The translations under genes were made by a program, and so were the position numbers. A stretch of DNA of 64,000 nt from Porphyrobacter sp. (GTDB lineage Bacteria; Pseudomonadota; Alphaproteobacteria; Sphingomonadales; Sphingomonadaceae). Positions 1-10,931 of this stretch are shown piece after piece. The notes under the pieces were generated by a model that did no database searches, was not told the DNA's origin, and was given only the letters and a program-made list of their open reading frames with translations. The stretch's first letter is position 1, and each line of letters starts with the position of its first letter. The stretch is from contig JAPZUC010000006.1 of NCBI GenBank assembly GCA_027533455.1, positions 62,001 to 126,000 of the forward strand. The letters run 5' to 3'.

Positions 1-1
1 G

Positions 2-895
2 CTTACCCATATTTGCGATCTGGCGGTCGATACGCTGCTGCCTTCCGGCCATGCCTTTCTGTCCGCGGCGAGCGGGATGGTGGCGTGCGGCTCCGCGCTT
101 TATGTCGTTGCCGATGATGCACAGTGTCTTGGGGTGTTTGACCTTGAGGGCGCTGCACCGGGGCGGCTGATCCCGTTGATCGCGGGCTATCTGCCGGTGG
201 ATGCGGCCGAGCGGAAGAAGCGGAAGCCCGATTTCGAAATCCTGCTCGCTGTGCCTTGCGCGGCGGGCATCCGGTTGCTCGCGCTCGGCTCCGGATCGAC
301 GGGGCGGCGGATGCGCGGCGTGGTGGTCGATCTGCCGGGTGATGATGCGCCTGCCAGCGTGCGCGTGATCGATCTGCAATCGCTGTTTGCTGCCATCGTC
401 CCGCTGGTGCCCGAGATCAATCTGGAAGGCGCGGTGCTGCGGGGGGAGGAGTTGCTGCTCTTCAACCGCGGCAATAGCGCCCATCCCGCCTCGCAGATCA
501 TCGCGGTGCCGCTGGCGGAGGTGCTGAGTGGTGGTCCTATCACGGCGAGGCTGCGCGCAGGGCTTCGGCTGCCCACAGTCTCGGGCGTGCCCCTCACCGT
601 GACCGATGCCTGCCTGCTGGCAAGCGGCCACATCCTGTTATCCGCCGCCGCCGAGGCGACCGACAACAGCTATGCCGATGGCGCGCTGGTGGGGGCGGCG
701 ATCGTTGAACTGGGCGCGGATCTTGCGGTGCGCAGGGTCGAGCCGCTGGACCCCGTGTTGAAGGTGGAGGGCCTCTCCGCGCAGATCATGGCAGACGGGG
801 CGCACCTGCTCTGCGTGACGGACGCGGATGATCCTGATGCAGCTTCCGGGCTGTACCGGGGGGTGTTGGGGCCGCCTATGGCTTGCGCAGTGTGA
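2..895 (+). CDS. DUF6929-like hypothetical protein (5' partial)
   Basis: The reading frame is open from the second base of the window, so the gene starts upstream; the first ATG, at 77, is not preceded by a convincing ribosome binding site and is probably internal. The visible 297 codons have a repeating beta-strand and glycine pattern (for example NLEGAVLRGEELLLFNRGN) like a beta-propeller, resembling the DUF6929 family of Sphingomonadales. No catalytic residues can be assigned. The stop overlaps the end of the convergent ridA-like gene by 20 bases. The coding call is firm; the family name is a moderate-confidence recognition and the function is unknown. Confidence 0.65.
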   Translation, partial: LTHICDLAVDTLLPSGHAFLSAASGMVACGSALYVVADDAQCLGVFDLEGAAPGRLIPLIAGYLPVDAAERKKRKPDFEILLAVPCAAGIRLLALGSGSTGRRMRGVVVDLPGDDAPASVRVIDLQSLFAAIVPLVPEINLEGAVLRGEELLLFNRGNSAHPASQIIAVPLAEVLSGGPITARLRAGLRLPTVSGVPLTVTDACLLASGHILLSAAAEATDNSYADGALVGAAIVELGADLAVRRVEPLDPVLKVEGLSAQIMADGAHLLCVTDADDPDAASGLYRGVLGPPMACAV

Positions 896-1356
896 GCCTG
901 ATCTCGGTCACGGCGGTCGGCTCGTAAAGCTCGGTCACGCCGACGGCTGTCCATGCCGGAAAGGGCGCGGTAATGTAGCGGTTCTTGACCGGCACCAGCG
1001 CGTCGAGCTGGGCGGCCATGTTGGTGCCGGCGTGGAAGGTGTCGAACACCAGCACGTCATCCCAACTCACCCCCCAGCCGCCTGATCGTCGCATCGAGCC
1101 GGGCGAAGGCGCGTTCATAGGCGGGGGCGAGGTCTGTCTCGCCCGCCATCGGCGCGGCGACCACGCCCGACAGGTAGATGGTATCGCCATGCACCACCGC
1201 ATCGGAGAATCCCACCGCCTCCTGAAAGGCGCGGGCCTCGGGGTCTTGGGGCATGATGGTCTGCTTGGGCTCGGCGGCGTGTGCCGCAGTGGCGGCAGTC
1301 AGCGCGCACAGCAGCGCTGCCGCCCTCGCGCCCTTGCGGAAATGGGCATAGGCCAT
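876..1356 (-). pseudogene. RidA-family protein, secreted, disrupted by a frameshift
   Basis: The first half starts at 1356 behind GGGGAGACG, with a signal peptide ending in AHA, and reads into a RidA (YjgF/YER057c) domain with VVHGDTIYLSGVVA. It then hits a stop at 1057. The other half of the same domain (WDDVLVFDTFHAGTN, then a tail ending LTLRKP) continues in a different frame to 876. The break is in a run of six G around 1076-1082; five G would give a continuous RRLGVSWDDV. Family members deaminate reactive enamines/imines, but a signal peptide makes this one an exported variant. Either a real null allele or a homopolymer sequencing error. Confidence 0.8.
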
Positions 1357-1412
1357 GATCGTCTCCCCTCTCTTAATGAGGGTGCCAGTCTGCGCCTCAG
1401 CCACCAAACCGG

Positions 1413-1685
1413 TCAAACTGCGCGCGCGGCGAGAACATTCCAGATCAGCGCGAACACCAGCCCGAAGACAAAGCCGATGCTCGCGGTCAGCCCGACCAGC
1501 CCCGCCGCCGTCGCCAGCGCGAAGGGTCCGACGGTGAAATCGAAGTGGATCATGTGGAGCTGCAGGATGAAGGCGAGCACCGCCTGCCCCCAGCCACTCG
1601 CCACCAGTGCCGCCCACACTAGATGCAGCAGGCCGAGCATCGCGCCGGTCGCCAGACCCGTCTTGAATGTGTTGATCGGTCGCAT
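1413..1685 (-). CDS. Small integral membrane protein
   Basis: A 90-residue protein. The start at 1685 was chosen because AAGGAGG lies just upstream; an earlier in-frame start would add a polar tail without a ribosome site. Hydrophobic segments lie at about residues 11-31 and 50-87, the second long enough for two passes, separated by a histidine-containing stretch (LQLHMIHFDF). I do not recognise the family. It is isolated, transcribed in the same direction as its neighbours and about 60 bases upstream of the ridA-like start, so it could be cotranscribed with it. Confidence 0.65.
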   Translation of the reverse strand: MRPINTFKTGLATGAMLGLLHLVWAALVASGWGQAVLAFILQLHMIHFDFTVGPFALATAAGLVGLTASIGFVFGLVFALIWNVLAARAV

Positions 1686-1782
1686 CGCCGCCTCCTTGCC
1701 GCCCAGCATCGCTGACGGGCCTACCGTGCAATCTGGCAGGCCCGTCAGCGCGCGCATTGATCTGGCGCAAGAGAAGCGGCGG

Positions 1783-2346
1783 CTATCCGGCCGTCCGGTT
1801 CAGCACGGTACGGTTGCGGCTGAACCATTCTTCGCCAGCGTCATCGAGGAAATCGACTTCCTTGAGCGTGACCAGGCTCGGGCCGTCGCGGGTGGTGGTC
1901 TCGCGGATGCGCGCCGGGCGGTTGTCGTCCATGCCTTCACGGACGGCGATGATGATCCAGTGCTCCGCTTCGCCTGCCGTTGCCAGCGTGAGGGTCGCCG
2001 CTTCGAGCGAGGGCGTGCGACCGGTGCGGAAGCCGGTGCCATACTCGGTCACCCCGTCCTTGCCGAGCATCGAGATGCCGGTGATGTAGACATTGCCAAC
2101 CCGCGGCCCGTCGTCGAATACGGCGCGGCGGAGGAGAGTGTTGCCATCGCGCTCCAGCGTCACGGTGACACTGACCGGAATGCCTTGCCACTCGCCCGAC
2201 TGGTAATCGAGATATTGCAGCTCGCCCTCCCACGCACCCGCAGTCGAGGCGCGCGCCTGCGCCAGCGTGATGGCAGGCGCAAGCTGCGCAGCGGCGGGAG
2301 ACGCGAGTGCGACGAGGGCAGTGGCGGCGGCGAAGGCTAGGCGCAT
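1783..2346 (-). CDS. Secreted hypothetical protein
   Basis: A 187-residue protein with a clear Sec signal peptide (MRLAFAAATALVALASPAAA, cleavage after about residue 20). The mature part is rich in beta-strand-type sequence (WEGELQYLDY, VTVTLERDGNTLLRRAVFDDG, EHWIIIAVREGMDD) and has no recognisable catalytic motif. It resembles lipocalin-like or DUF1579-type secreted proteins that begin with a W-x-G-E-L strand, but I cannot assign a family. It lies downstream of thiC, whose stop is 57 bases away, and may be read from the same transcript. Confidence 0.7.
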   Translation of the reverse strand: MRLAFAAATALVALASPAAAQLAPAITLAQARASTAGAWEGELQYLDYQSGEWQGIPVSVTVTLERDGNTLLRRAVFDDGPRVGNVYITGISMLGKDGVTEYGTGFRTGRTPSLEAATLTLATAGEAEHWIIIAVREGMDDNRPARIRETTTRDGPSLVTLKEVDFLDDAGEEWFSRNRTVLNRTAG

Positions 2347-2403
2347 CGGTTCATTCTCCTGAAGATGCGCCAGCTACGCCGTCCGCCGCCGTTCGGGTGC
2401 AGA

Positions 2404-4500
<2,097 letters not shown>

Positions 4501-5097
4501 TCAGGCCACCCCGCCCGCTGCCTGCCACTCTGCAATGGTATCGAGCGGGAACAGCAGCATGATCACATTAAGCGTCAGATTGTCGCGCACCACATATCCC
4601 GCCACCAGCTCGCCCATGATGGCAAGTGCCACGGTCACCCTGACCGGCAGACGCAGCGCCAGCCAGAAGCCGAAGGACATCCAGAGAATATCCGCGCCCG
4701 AATTGAGCACTGAATCGCCCGTATAGCCCCAGTTGGCAGTGACCGAGCGAAAGCGATTGATCACCATCGGGGTGTTTTCCAGCACCTCCCACGAAGCCTC
4801 CAGCAGCACTGCGAGCGGCAGCCCCCATCGGAACGCCTGCGCTCCGCCCCAGCCGCGCTTCACGAACATCCACCAGCCGAAAGCGTAGAAGATCATCCCG
4901 TGGATGATGTGGTTGGGCGTGTACCAGTCGGCGATGTGCTGGCTGTTGCCACCATCGTTAATCTGGCCGTGCCACAGCTTCACATAGCCGCACTCGCAGA
5001 TCGGCACGCGGCCCATCGCGAGCAGGATGCCGATAGCGACAATCGCGGTGGCGATCGAAACGAAAACTGTGCGGCGGTCGGGGGTAAGCGTGCCCAT
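4501..5097 (-). CDS. UPF0314/DUF2585 family membrane protein
   Basis: A 198-residue integral membrane protein with hydrophobic segments near residues 12-28, 63-78, 92-102, 135-150 and 155-185. It carries family-typical features: the early CECG, the WYTPNHIIHGMIFY segment, WEVLENTPMVINRFR, and GDSVLNSGADILWM. The function of DUF2585 is unknown; it is common in alphaproteobacteria. The gene ends 39 bases before the TPP aptamer of thiC and runs in the same direction, so readthrough into the riboswitch is possible. The next gene upstream starts the adjacent minus-strand run. Confidence 0.9.
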   Translation of the reverse strand: MGTLTPDRRTVFVSIATAIVAIGILLAMGRVPICECGYVKLWHGQINDGGNSQHIADWYTPNHIIHGMIFYAFGWWMFVKRGWGGAQAFRWGLPLAVLLEASWEVLENTPMVINRFRSVTANWGYTGDSVLNSGADILWMSFGFWLALRLPVRVTVALAIMGELVAGYVVRDNLTLNVIMLLFPLDTIAEWQAAGGVA

Positions 5098-5113
5098 CAG
5101 ACCTAAACGCCCC

Positions 5114-6391
5114 TCACTCGATCACGCGCCCCCGCACCATCACGAAGTCGACCTCTTCCAGCACGGTCACATCCGCCAGCGGGTTGCCGTCCACCGCGAT
5201 GATATCGGCCGAGAAGCCGGGGGCGAGACGGCCGATCTGGCTTTCCATGCCCAGCACCTTGGCCGCGCCCGTGGTGGCCGAAGCGAGCACTTCGCGGTCG
5301 GTCATGCCCCGCTTGCGCATCAAGCCCAGTTCCTCGGCATTGCGGCCATGCTGGTAGACGCCCGCATCCGTGCCAAACACCACGGTCACGCCATATTGCC
5401 GCGCGCGGCTGACGAGCGAGGCCATCAGCGGCTGGACGGCGCGGATCTTCTCCTCGACGACGGGGGTGTAGACGCCCTTGCCCAGCCCTTCGGAGACGCC
5501 CTCCAGCGCCATCAGCGTCGGCACCAGCACCGTGCCGCGCGCCTTCATCGCCTTGGCGGCGGCTTCATCGAGATAGGTGCCGTGCTCGATCGAATCGATC
5601 CCCGCTTCAGCCGCCTGCTGGATGCCGCGCGCGCCGTGGGCGTGGGCCATGACCTTGAGGCCCAGCGAATGGGCGGTGTCGGCGATGGCCTTCATTTCCT
5701 CAGGGGTGAAATGCGCTTCGAGGCCCCGGCCCTGCTGGCTGAGAACGCCGCCGGTGGCGGTGATCTTGATCACGTCGGAGCCGTTCTGGCTGGCGAGGCG
5801 CACCTTGGCGGCACACTCGACCACGCCGGTGCAGGTGAAGCCGCTATCGAGCAGTTCATTGACTGCGGGGGTGAAGCCGTTGACGTCGGCATGGCCGCCG
5901 ATGATCGACAGCGCGGGGCCTGCCGCAACAATGCGCGGCCCGGGGATGACGCCCTCGGCCGTGCCGCGCCGCAGCGAGAAGGCGGTTTCCTGCCCGCTGC
6001 CTGCCTCGCGCACGGTGGTGAAGCCCGCGAGCGCGGTGACGCGCGCGTTCTTCGCGCCGACGACCACGCCCCATTCCTCGGGCTCGACGGCTTCCTTCCA
6101 GAAGTCTCCGCCCGGATCGCCGGTGAGGTGGGTGTGGAGGTCGATCAATCCGGGGAGCACAGTCTTGCCCTTGAGGTCGATCTCGCGGTCGGCGGTCACT
6201 GCTCCGTGGCCGGGGGTGATGCTGGTGATCTTGCCGTCGGTGACGAGGATGGTGGCCGGGCCGGTCGCGTCGCTCGCGGCGTCGGTGATGACGCTGCCTG
6301 CGCGGACGGCGACGGTTTCAGCGGCCAACGGGGCGGCCGCGGCAAGCAGGGCGGCGCCCGCCATCAGCCCTTTACGGAAATGGTGGATCAT
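5114..6391 (-). CDS. Secreted metal-dependent amidohydrolase (Xaa-Pro dipeptidase/imidazolonepropionase-like)
   Basis: A 425-residue amidohydrolase-superfamily protein with a Sec signal peptide (residues 1-24). The metal-binding set is visible: H-x-H at residues 86 and 88 (GLIDLHTHL), a lysine in VIKITATGG that is carboxylated in homologues, histidines in MAHAHG and IEHGTY, and the aspartate in FGTDAG. The closest characterised types are the exported prolidases and carboxypeptidases of this superfamily, so the substrate is likely an N-capped or proline dipeptide in the periplasm; this is inferred from family resemblance. The start at 6391 gives a complete signal peptide. Confidence 0.88.
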   Translation of the reverse strand: MIHHFRKGLMAGAALLAAAAPLAAETVAVRAGSVITDAASDATGPATILVTDGKITSITPGHGAVTADREIDLKGKTVLPGLIDLHTHLTGDPGGDFWKEAVEPEEWGVVVGAKNARVTALAGFTTVREAGSGQETAFSLRRGTAEGVIPGPRIVAAGPALSIIGGHADVNGFTPAVNELLDSGFTCTGVVECAAKVRLASQNGSDVIKITATGGVLSQQGRGLEAHFTPEEMKAIADTAHSLGLKVMAHAHGARGIQQAAEAGIDSIEHGTYLDEAAAKAMKARGTVLVPTLMALEGVSEGLGKGVYTPVVEEKIRAVQPLMASLVSRARQYGVTVVFGTDAGVYQHGRNAEELGLMRKRGMTDREVLASATTGAAKVLGMESQIGRLAPGFSADIIAVDGNPLADVTVLEEVDFVMVRGRVIE

Positions 6392-6458
6392 GTCTCTCCC
6401 CTTGGGTTTCTCCCCCGCGTGATGGCGCGGGCGCGGACCCAAGGCAAGAGCGCGGGGA

Positions 6459-7373
6459 TCAGAAGGTGAAGGCGACCCCCGCCCCGAGGATGAACTGGTT
6501 CGCATCGCCCCGCACGGATGTGTAGGGCGTGTCGGCGCTGTCCCCCACAAGCCGCGAATAGCCGCCCACGCCGGTCAGGCTCCACCCGCCGTTGAGCGGA
6601 TTGCGGTCGAGATCATAGGCAAGGATCGCGGTGGTGCCGACGCGGTTCAGGCCGCCATCGGCGCGGTATTGCGCAAGACCAGTGGCCGATGCCTGCGCAG
6701 GCGAGACGGTGAAGTAGTAGTCAGCAAAATTGTCATCGACGAATTCGGCGCTTGCCTGTGCCTGCAAGGTGAAGCCCTTGCCCAGCAGCGCGCGGTAGCT
6801 GACCTGGGGTTCGATGATCAGGCCGTCATGCGCCCCCAGAACGTCGGCGCGCGCCTGCACGCCAATGCTCAATTGGTCGAAGGGCTTGAACACTCCGGGG
6901 AAGCTGACGGCGACATTGCCGCCCACTTCCAGCGCCGCATCAAGCTTGCCCGCGCGCGCCACCACGTCGTCGCTGATGCGGTTGTTGCGATCATTGCGGA
7001 AGCGGAAGGCCGGGCCGAAGGCGATCCGCGCACCCTTGTGCGGGCCCATGGCGGGCTTGGGCGAATTGAAATCAAGCACGAAGCCCGGCCCGTTGGGCGC
7101 GATGCCGACCCCGCCCACCCGCCCCGCAATCAACGGCAGCGGGAAGGCGATGTAGTCATTCGATCCCGCATAGCTCGGCACCATCCCGACGCCGAGGCCG
7201 ATGGTGGCCCAGGTTTCATCGAACACCGGCTTGGCGAGAGCGAACGAGGGGGCTGCGGCAGGTGCGGGCGCAGGCTGCGCCTCGGCTTCAGCTTCTTCCT
7301 CTCCGGCAAAGGCAGGTGTGGCGGCCAGGCAGGCGACAAGCGCCAGCGGAGCAAGGGCGAAAGAGCGGGTCAT
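6459..7373 (-). CDS. MipA/OmpV family outer-membrane protein
   Basis: A 304-residue protein with a Sec signal peptide ending AFAG and an Ala/Pro/Glu-rich linker (about residues 24-40). A run of amphipathic beta strands follows, ending in the outer-membrane signature F-x-F (GVAFTF). The block VGMVPSYAGSNDYIAFPLPL is characteristic of the MipA/OmpV family, which are porin-like scaffolding or uptake proteins. The start at 7373 was chosen for the intact signal peptide. It is divergent from crtY; a palindrome lies in the shared 159-base intergenic region. Confidence 0.9.
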   Translation of the reverse strand: MTRSFALAPLALVACLAATPAFAGEEEAEAEAQPAPAPAAAPSFALAKPVFDETWATIGLGVGMVPSYAGSNDYIAFPLPLIAGRVGGVGIAPNGPGFVLDFNSPKPAMGPHKGARIAFGPAFRFRNDRNNRISDDVVARAGKLDAALEVGGNVAVSFPGVFKPFDQLSIGVQARADVLGAHDGLIIEPQVSYRALLGKGFTLQAQASAEFVDDNFADYYFTVSPAQASATGLAQYRADGGLNRVGTTAILAYDLDRNPLNGGWSLTGVGGYSRLVGDSADTPYTSVRGDANQFILGAGVAFTF

Positions 7374-7453
7374 GGGTGCGATCCTCGGGTGGGCAATTCT
7401 GGACTGGTAGAGAGTTGGCGGTGAAACACGCGCACGCCCTAATGTTTCCACGT

Positions 7454-7467
7454 AATGTTGCAACATT
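7454..7467. promoter_or_regulatory. Perfect 14-bp palindrome between mipA-like gene and crtY
   Basis: AATGTTGCAACATT is a perfect inverted repeat without spacer, 80 bases from the mipA/ompV-type start and 65 bases from the crtY start. It overlaps GCAATTGC-type sequence on its right. Symmetry and location suggest an operator for a dimeric repressor controlling one or both divergent promoters; the regulator is not identifiable from this window. Confidence 0.45.
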
Positions 7468-7532
7468 GCAATTGCGTGCCGGAGAGCCAGCGCGATTGCC
7501 CATCACGCGCGCCTGCCCTAGGGCACAACGTA

Positions 7533-8786
7533 ATGGTCGATTCCCAGCACAGCCCTGCCCCTACTGGCGGCCAAGCCGACGCGTATGACGTCGCGATTGT
7601 CGGCGGGGGGCTTGCAGGCGGGTTGATCGCGCTGGCGCTGCATCGCCATGCTCCCGACTGCCGTTTCGTGGTGATCGAAGCCGGGCGCACGCTGGGCGGC
7701 CATCACCGCTGGAGCTGGTTCGAAACCGACATTCCCGTCAGCGATCGAACGCTGGTGGCGGGCTTCCACCTCAACGGCTGGGACGAAGGCTACGACATCA
7801 CCTTTCCGCGCCTTGGCCGCACCTTGCCGACTGCCTACCGCTCGCTCGCGAGCGCCGAGTTCCACCGCGCGCTGATGGCCGAACTCCCCGCAGATCGCGT
7901 AATGCTGGAAACCAAGGCAGCCAGTCTCGATACAGGCGGCGTAACTTTGACCGATGGTACGCGGCTGGCGGCGAAGCGCGTGATCGATTGCCGCCCGTTC
8001 AAATCCTCCAATGCGCTGAGCGGCGGCTGGCAGGTGTTCCTCGGCCAGCACTTCAAGTGCGACAAGCCCCACGGCCTCACCCGCCCGGTGATCATGGACG
8101 CCAGCGTCGATCAGATCGCGCCCTATGGCAACGGCGAGGCCTACCGCTTCGTCTATGTCCTGCCGCTATCGGCGGACGAGGTGTTCATCGAGGACACCTA
8201 TTATGCCGATCAGCCCAGGATGGACGCCGATGTCCTCAAGGGCCGCGTCGCCGAATATGCCCATCGCAACGGCTGGAAGGGCGAGGTGATCGATCAGGAA
8301 GCGGGGATCCTCCCCGTGATCTCGGGCGGAGATTTCAACGCCGCGCTGGCCGAGGTCGCGACACCCGGCGTGGCGCTGGCAGGCGCGCGCGGGGGCTTCT
8401 CGCACCCGCTGACCAGCTACACCATCCCGTTTGCCGTCAACAATGCACTGGCGATTGCGCAGCTGATCGCGCGGCGGCCCGATCTGACCGGTGCCGAGCT
8501 TTCCGCCTTCTGCCAGCGCCGCGCCAAACGCCACTGGCGCGCGACCGCCTATTACCGGATGCTCAGCCGGATGCTGTTCGAGGCAGCAGAGCCCGGCAAG
8601 CGGGTGGTGGTGTTCGAACATTTCTACGCGCTCAAGGGCAATCTGGTCGAGCGGTTCTATGCGGGCCGTTCGACCTGGCCTGACCGGTTGCGCATCCTGA
8701 CGGGCAAGCCGCCCGTAGCTATTCCGCGCGCGATCCGCGCACTCTTTTCCTCAGGCAAGCCATTCAAAACGGAGACTCCGGCATGA
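7533..8786 (+). CDS. crtY: Lycopene beta-cyclase CrtY
   Basis: Converts lycopene to beta-carotene at the membrane. The 417-residue protein has an N-terminal dinucleotide-binding fold (DVAIVGGGLAGGLIAL, about residues 18-33) and CrtY-type motifs: RWSWFE, the VIDCRPF segment, GWQVFLGQHF, and FVYVLPLSADEVFIEDTYY. The start at 7533 gives the usual short N-terminal extension before the FAD fold; the upstream in-frame codons are not coding-like. It is the first gene of a tight operon, its stop overlapping the crtI start (ATGA). Confidence 0.97.
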   Translation: MVDSQHSPAPTGGQADAYDVAIVGGGLAGGLIALALHRHAPDCRFVVIEAGRTLGGHHRWSWFETDIPVSDRTLVAGFHLNGWDEGYDITFPRLGRTLPTAYRSLASAEFHRALMAELPADRVMLETKAASLDTGGVTLTDGTRLAAKRVIDCRPFKSSNALSGGWQVFLGQHFKCDKPHGLTRPVIMDASVDQIAPYGNGEAYRFVYVLPLSADEVFIEDTYYADQPRMDADVLKGRVAEYAHRNGWKGEVIDQEAGILPVISGGDFNAALAEVATPGVALAGARGGFSHPLTSYTIPFAVNNALAIAQLIARRPDLTGAELSAFCQRRAKRHWRATAYYRMLSRMLFEAAEPGKRVVVFEHFYALKGNLVERFYAGRSTWPDRLRILTGKPPVAIPRAIRALFSSGKPFKTETPA

Positions 8787-10345
8787 ACGCCGATGCGAAG
8801 CTCAATCTTTCCGGCAGCAAGGGCGTGAACCCCGCTTCGTCCGAACGTTATGCCGGGCGCACCGCCTGCGTGATAGGATCGGGCTTTGGCGGCATGGCGC
8901 TGGCCGTACGCCTGCAATCGGCGGGCATCGCCACCACTGTGATCGAAGCACGCGACAAGCCGGGCGGGCGCGCCTATTTCTGGGAGCGTGACGGCTTCAC
9001 CTTCGATGGCGGGCCGACCGTCATCACCGATCCGCCCTGCCTCGAAGAACTCTGGCAGCTTACCGGCCATGACATTGCCGAAGATGTCGAGCTGATGAAG
9101 GTCATGCCCTTCTACCGGCTCAACTGGCCCGACGGCACCAACTTCGAATATTCGAACGACGAAGAGCAGCTTAACGCCGAGATCGCCAAGCTCAACCCGG
9201 CGGACGTGGCAGGCTATGCGCGCTTCCTCGAATACTCGGCGCGGGTATATGAGGAAGGCTACCTCAAGCTGGGGACAAAGCCGTTCCTCGATTTCAAGTC
9301 GATGCTGAAGGCTGCCCCTGCCCTGATCAAGGAGCAGGCGTGGCGCTCGGTCTATTCGATGGTGTCGAGCTATATCGAGCACCCCAAGCTGCGCGAAGCC
9401 TTCAGCTTCCACTCGCTGCTGGTCGGCGGCAACCCGATGAACACCTCGTCGATCTACGCCCTGATCCACAAGCTGGAGAAGGACGGCGGCGTCTGGTGGG
9501 CACGCGGCGGCACCAACAGGTTGATCGCCGGGATGGTGCGCCACTTCGAGCGACTTGGTGGCAAGATGATCGTCGGTGATCCGGTGGTGCAGGTCCACAC
9601 GCTCGGCACCAAGGCCACCGAAGTCGAGACCAAGAGCGGGTTCCGCCAGCGTTTCGACGCGGTCGCCTCCAACGCCGACATCATGCACTCCTACAAGGAC
9701 CTGCTGTCGGGCAGCGAGCGCGGCAAGGCGATGGCCAAGAGCCTCAACCGCAAGAGCTTTTCGCCGTCGCTGTTCGTGGTGCATTTCGGGCTGGAGGGCA
9801 CCTGGCCCGGCATCCCGCACCACATGATTTTGTTCGCCAAGCGCTACAAGGGTCTGCTCGACGACATCTACAAGAATGGCGTGGTGCCGGAAGATTTCGC
9901 GATCTACCTCCACCACCCGACCGTAACCGACCCGAGCATGGCACCCGCGGGCAAGAGCACCTTCTACGCGCTCGTCCCCGTCAGCCACATGGGCAAGATG
10001 CCGCTCGATTGGGATGAAGTCGGCCCGAAGCTGGAAAAGATGATCCTCGACGAGCTGGAGCGCCGGTTGATCCCCGACATTCACAGCCGGATCATCACCA
10101 AGTTCAGCTACGCGCCCAAGGACTTCAAGCAGGACCTTTCCGCCCACATGGGCAGCGCCTTCAGCCTCGAACCGGTGCTGTGGCAGAGCGCGTACCTGCG
10201 CGGCCACAACCGCGATGACGTGATCGACAACTACTACCTCGTCGGCGCGGGCACCCACCCTGGCGCCGGCATCCCCGGCGTGGTCGGTAGCGCAAAGGCG
10301 ACCGCCGGGCTGATGCTGGAGGATCTGGCGAAGGTGGGCGTGTGA
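8783..10345 (+). CDS. crtI: Phytoene desaturase CrtI
   Basis: A 520-residue FAD-dependent desaturase that introduces double bonds into phytoene to give lycopene. The N-terminal FAD-binding motif VIGSGFGGMALA is at about residues 30-41, followed by EARDKPGGRAY. The C-terminal bacterial-type signature YLVGAGTHPGAGIPGV is at about residues 488-503. The start overlaps the crtY stop and sits behind GGAGA, so translation is coupled. The gene product should act between CrtB (downstream) and CrtY (upstream). Confidence 0.98.
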   Translation: MNADAKLNLSGSKGVNPASSERYAGRTACVIGSGFGGMALAVRLQSAGIATTVIEARDKPGGRAYFWERDGFTFDGGPTVITDPPCLEELWQLTGHDIAEDVELMKVMPFYRLNWPDGTNFEYSNDEEQLNAEIAKLNPADVAGYARFLEYSARVYEEGYLKLGTKPFLDFKSMLKAAPALIKEQAWRSVYSMVSSYIEHPKLREAFSFHSLLVGGNPMNTSSIYALIHKLEKDGGVWWARGGTNRLIAGMVRHFERLGGKMIVGDPVVQVHTLGTKATEVETKSGFRQRFDAVASNADIMHSYKDLLSGSERGKAMAKSLNRKSFSPSLFVVHFGLEGTWPGIPHHMILFAKRYKGLLDDIYKNGVVPEDFAIYLHHPTVTDPSMAPAGKSTFYALVPVSHMGKMPLDWDEVGPKLEKMILDELERRLIPDIHSRIITKFSYAPKDFKQDLSAHMGSAFSLEPVLWQSAYLRGHNRDDVIDNYYLVGAGTHPGAGIPGVVGSAKATAGLMLEDLAKVGV

Positions 10346-10923
10346 AACGTCTCGCGGTCTATTGCGGCTCGGCCTCGCCCGAGGATCCACGTTATGTCCA
10401 GCTCGCCTATGAAGTCGGCGCGGAGCTCGCCGCGCGCGGCATCGGGCTCGTTTATGGCGGGGGCAAGCTTGGCCTGATGGGCGCTGTCGCCAAGGGCGCG
10501 AAGGATGCCGGCGGCGAAGTGATCGGCATCATCCCCGAGCACCTCGTCAAGGCCGAGGTCGCCAACCACGATTGCGATGAACTCGTCACCGTCTCCGGAA
10601 TGCACGAGCGCAAGCAGCGCTTCACCGACTTGTCGGACGGCTTCGTCACCATCCCCGGCGGGGTGGGCACAATGGACGAGCTGTGGGAGGCGATGAGCTG
10701 GTCGCAGCTGGGCTACCATTCCAAGCCGGTCGGCCTGCTCAACGCTTTCGGCTTCTACGATCACCTCCTCGCCTTCAACGCCAAGATGGCCGAGGTCGGG
10801 TTTGTCCGCCCCGCGCACCAGAACATCCTGATCGCGGCAACATCGATCCACGAACTGCTCGCCAAGATGGAAAGCTACCAGCCTCACACCCCGATCTTCC
10901 GCATGAAGGCCGAGGAACTGTAG
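10342..10923 (+). CDS. LOG family protein (cytokinin riboside 5'-monophosphate phosphoribohydrolase-like)
   Basis: A 193-residue Rossmann-fold protein with the LOG signature PGGVGTMDE at residues 105-113 and the GGGKLGLMG motif near residue 40. Characterised relatives cleave nucleoside 5'-monophosphates to base and ribose 5-phosphate; in bacteria the natural substrate is often AMP or is unknown. The GTG start overlaps the crtI stop (GTGA) and the stop is only 8 bases before crtB, so it is embedded in the carotenoid operon. Any direct role in pigment synthesis is unproven. Confidence 0.93.
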   Translation: MKRLAVYCGSASPEDPRYVQLAYEVGAELAARGIGLVYGGGKLGLMGAVAKGAKDAGGEVIGIIPEHLVKAEVANHDCDELVTVSGMHERKQRFTDLSDGFVTIPGGVGTMDELWEAMSWSQLGYHSKPVGLLNAFGFYDHLLAFNAKMAEVGFVRPAHQNILIAATSIHELLAKMESYQPHTPIFRMKAEEL

Positions 10924-10931
10924 GCTCCGCA

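Noticed and set aside
7374..7532. PpsR/CrtJ sites (TGT-N12-ACA) in front of crtY
   Set aside because: No correctly spaced TGT-N12-ACA was found; only the unrelated palindrome at 7454-7467.
8657..10390. Long open frame opposite crtI
   Set aside because: It is a codon-bias shadow: the plus-strand crtI is fully conserved and the antisense product has low-complexity composition with no domain.
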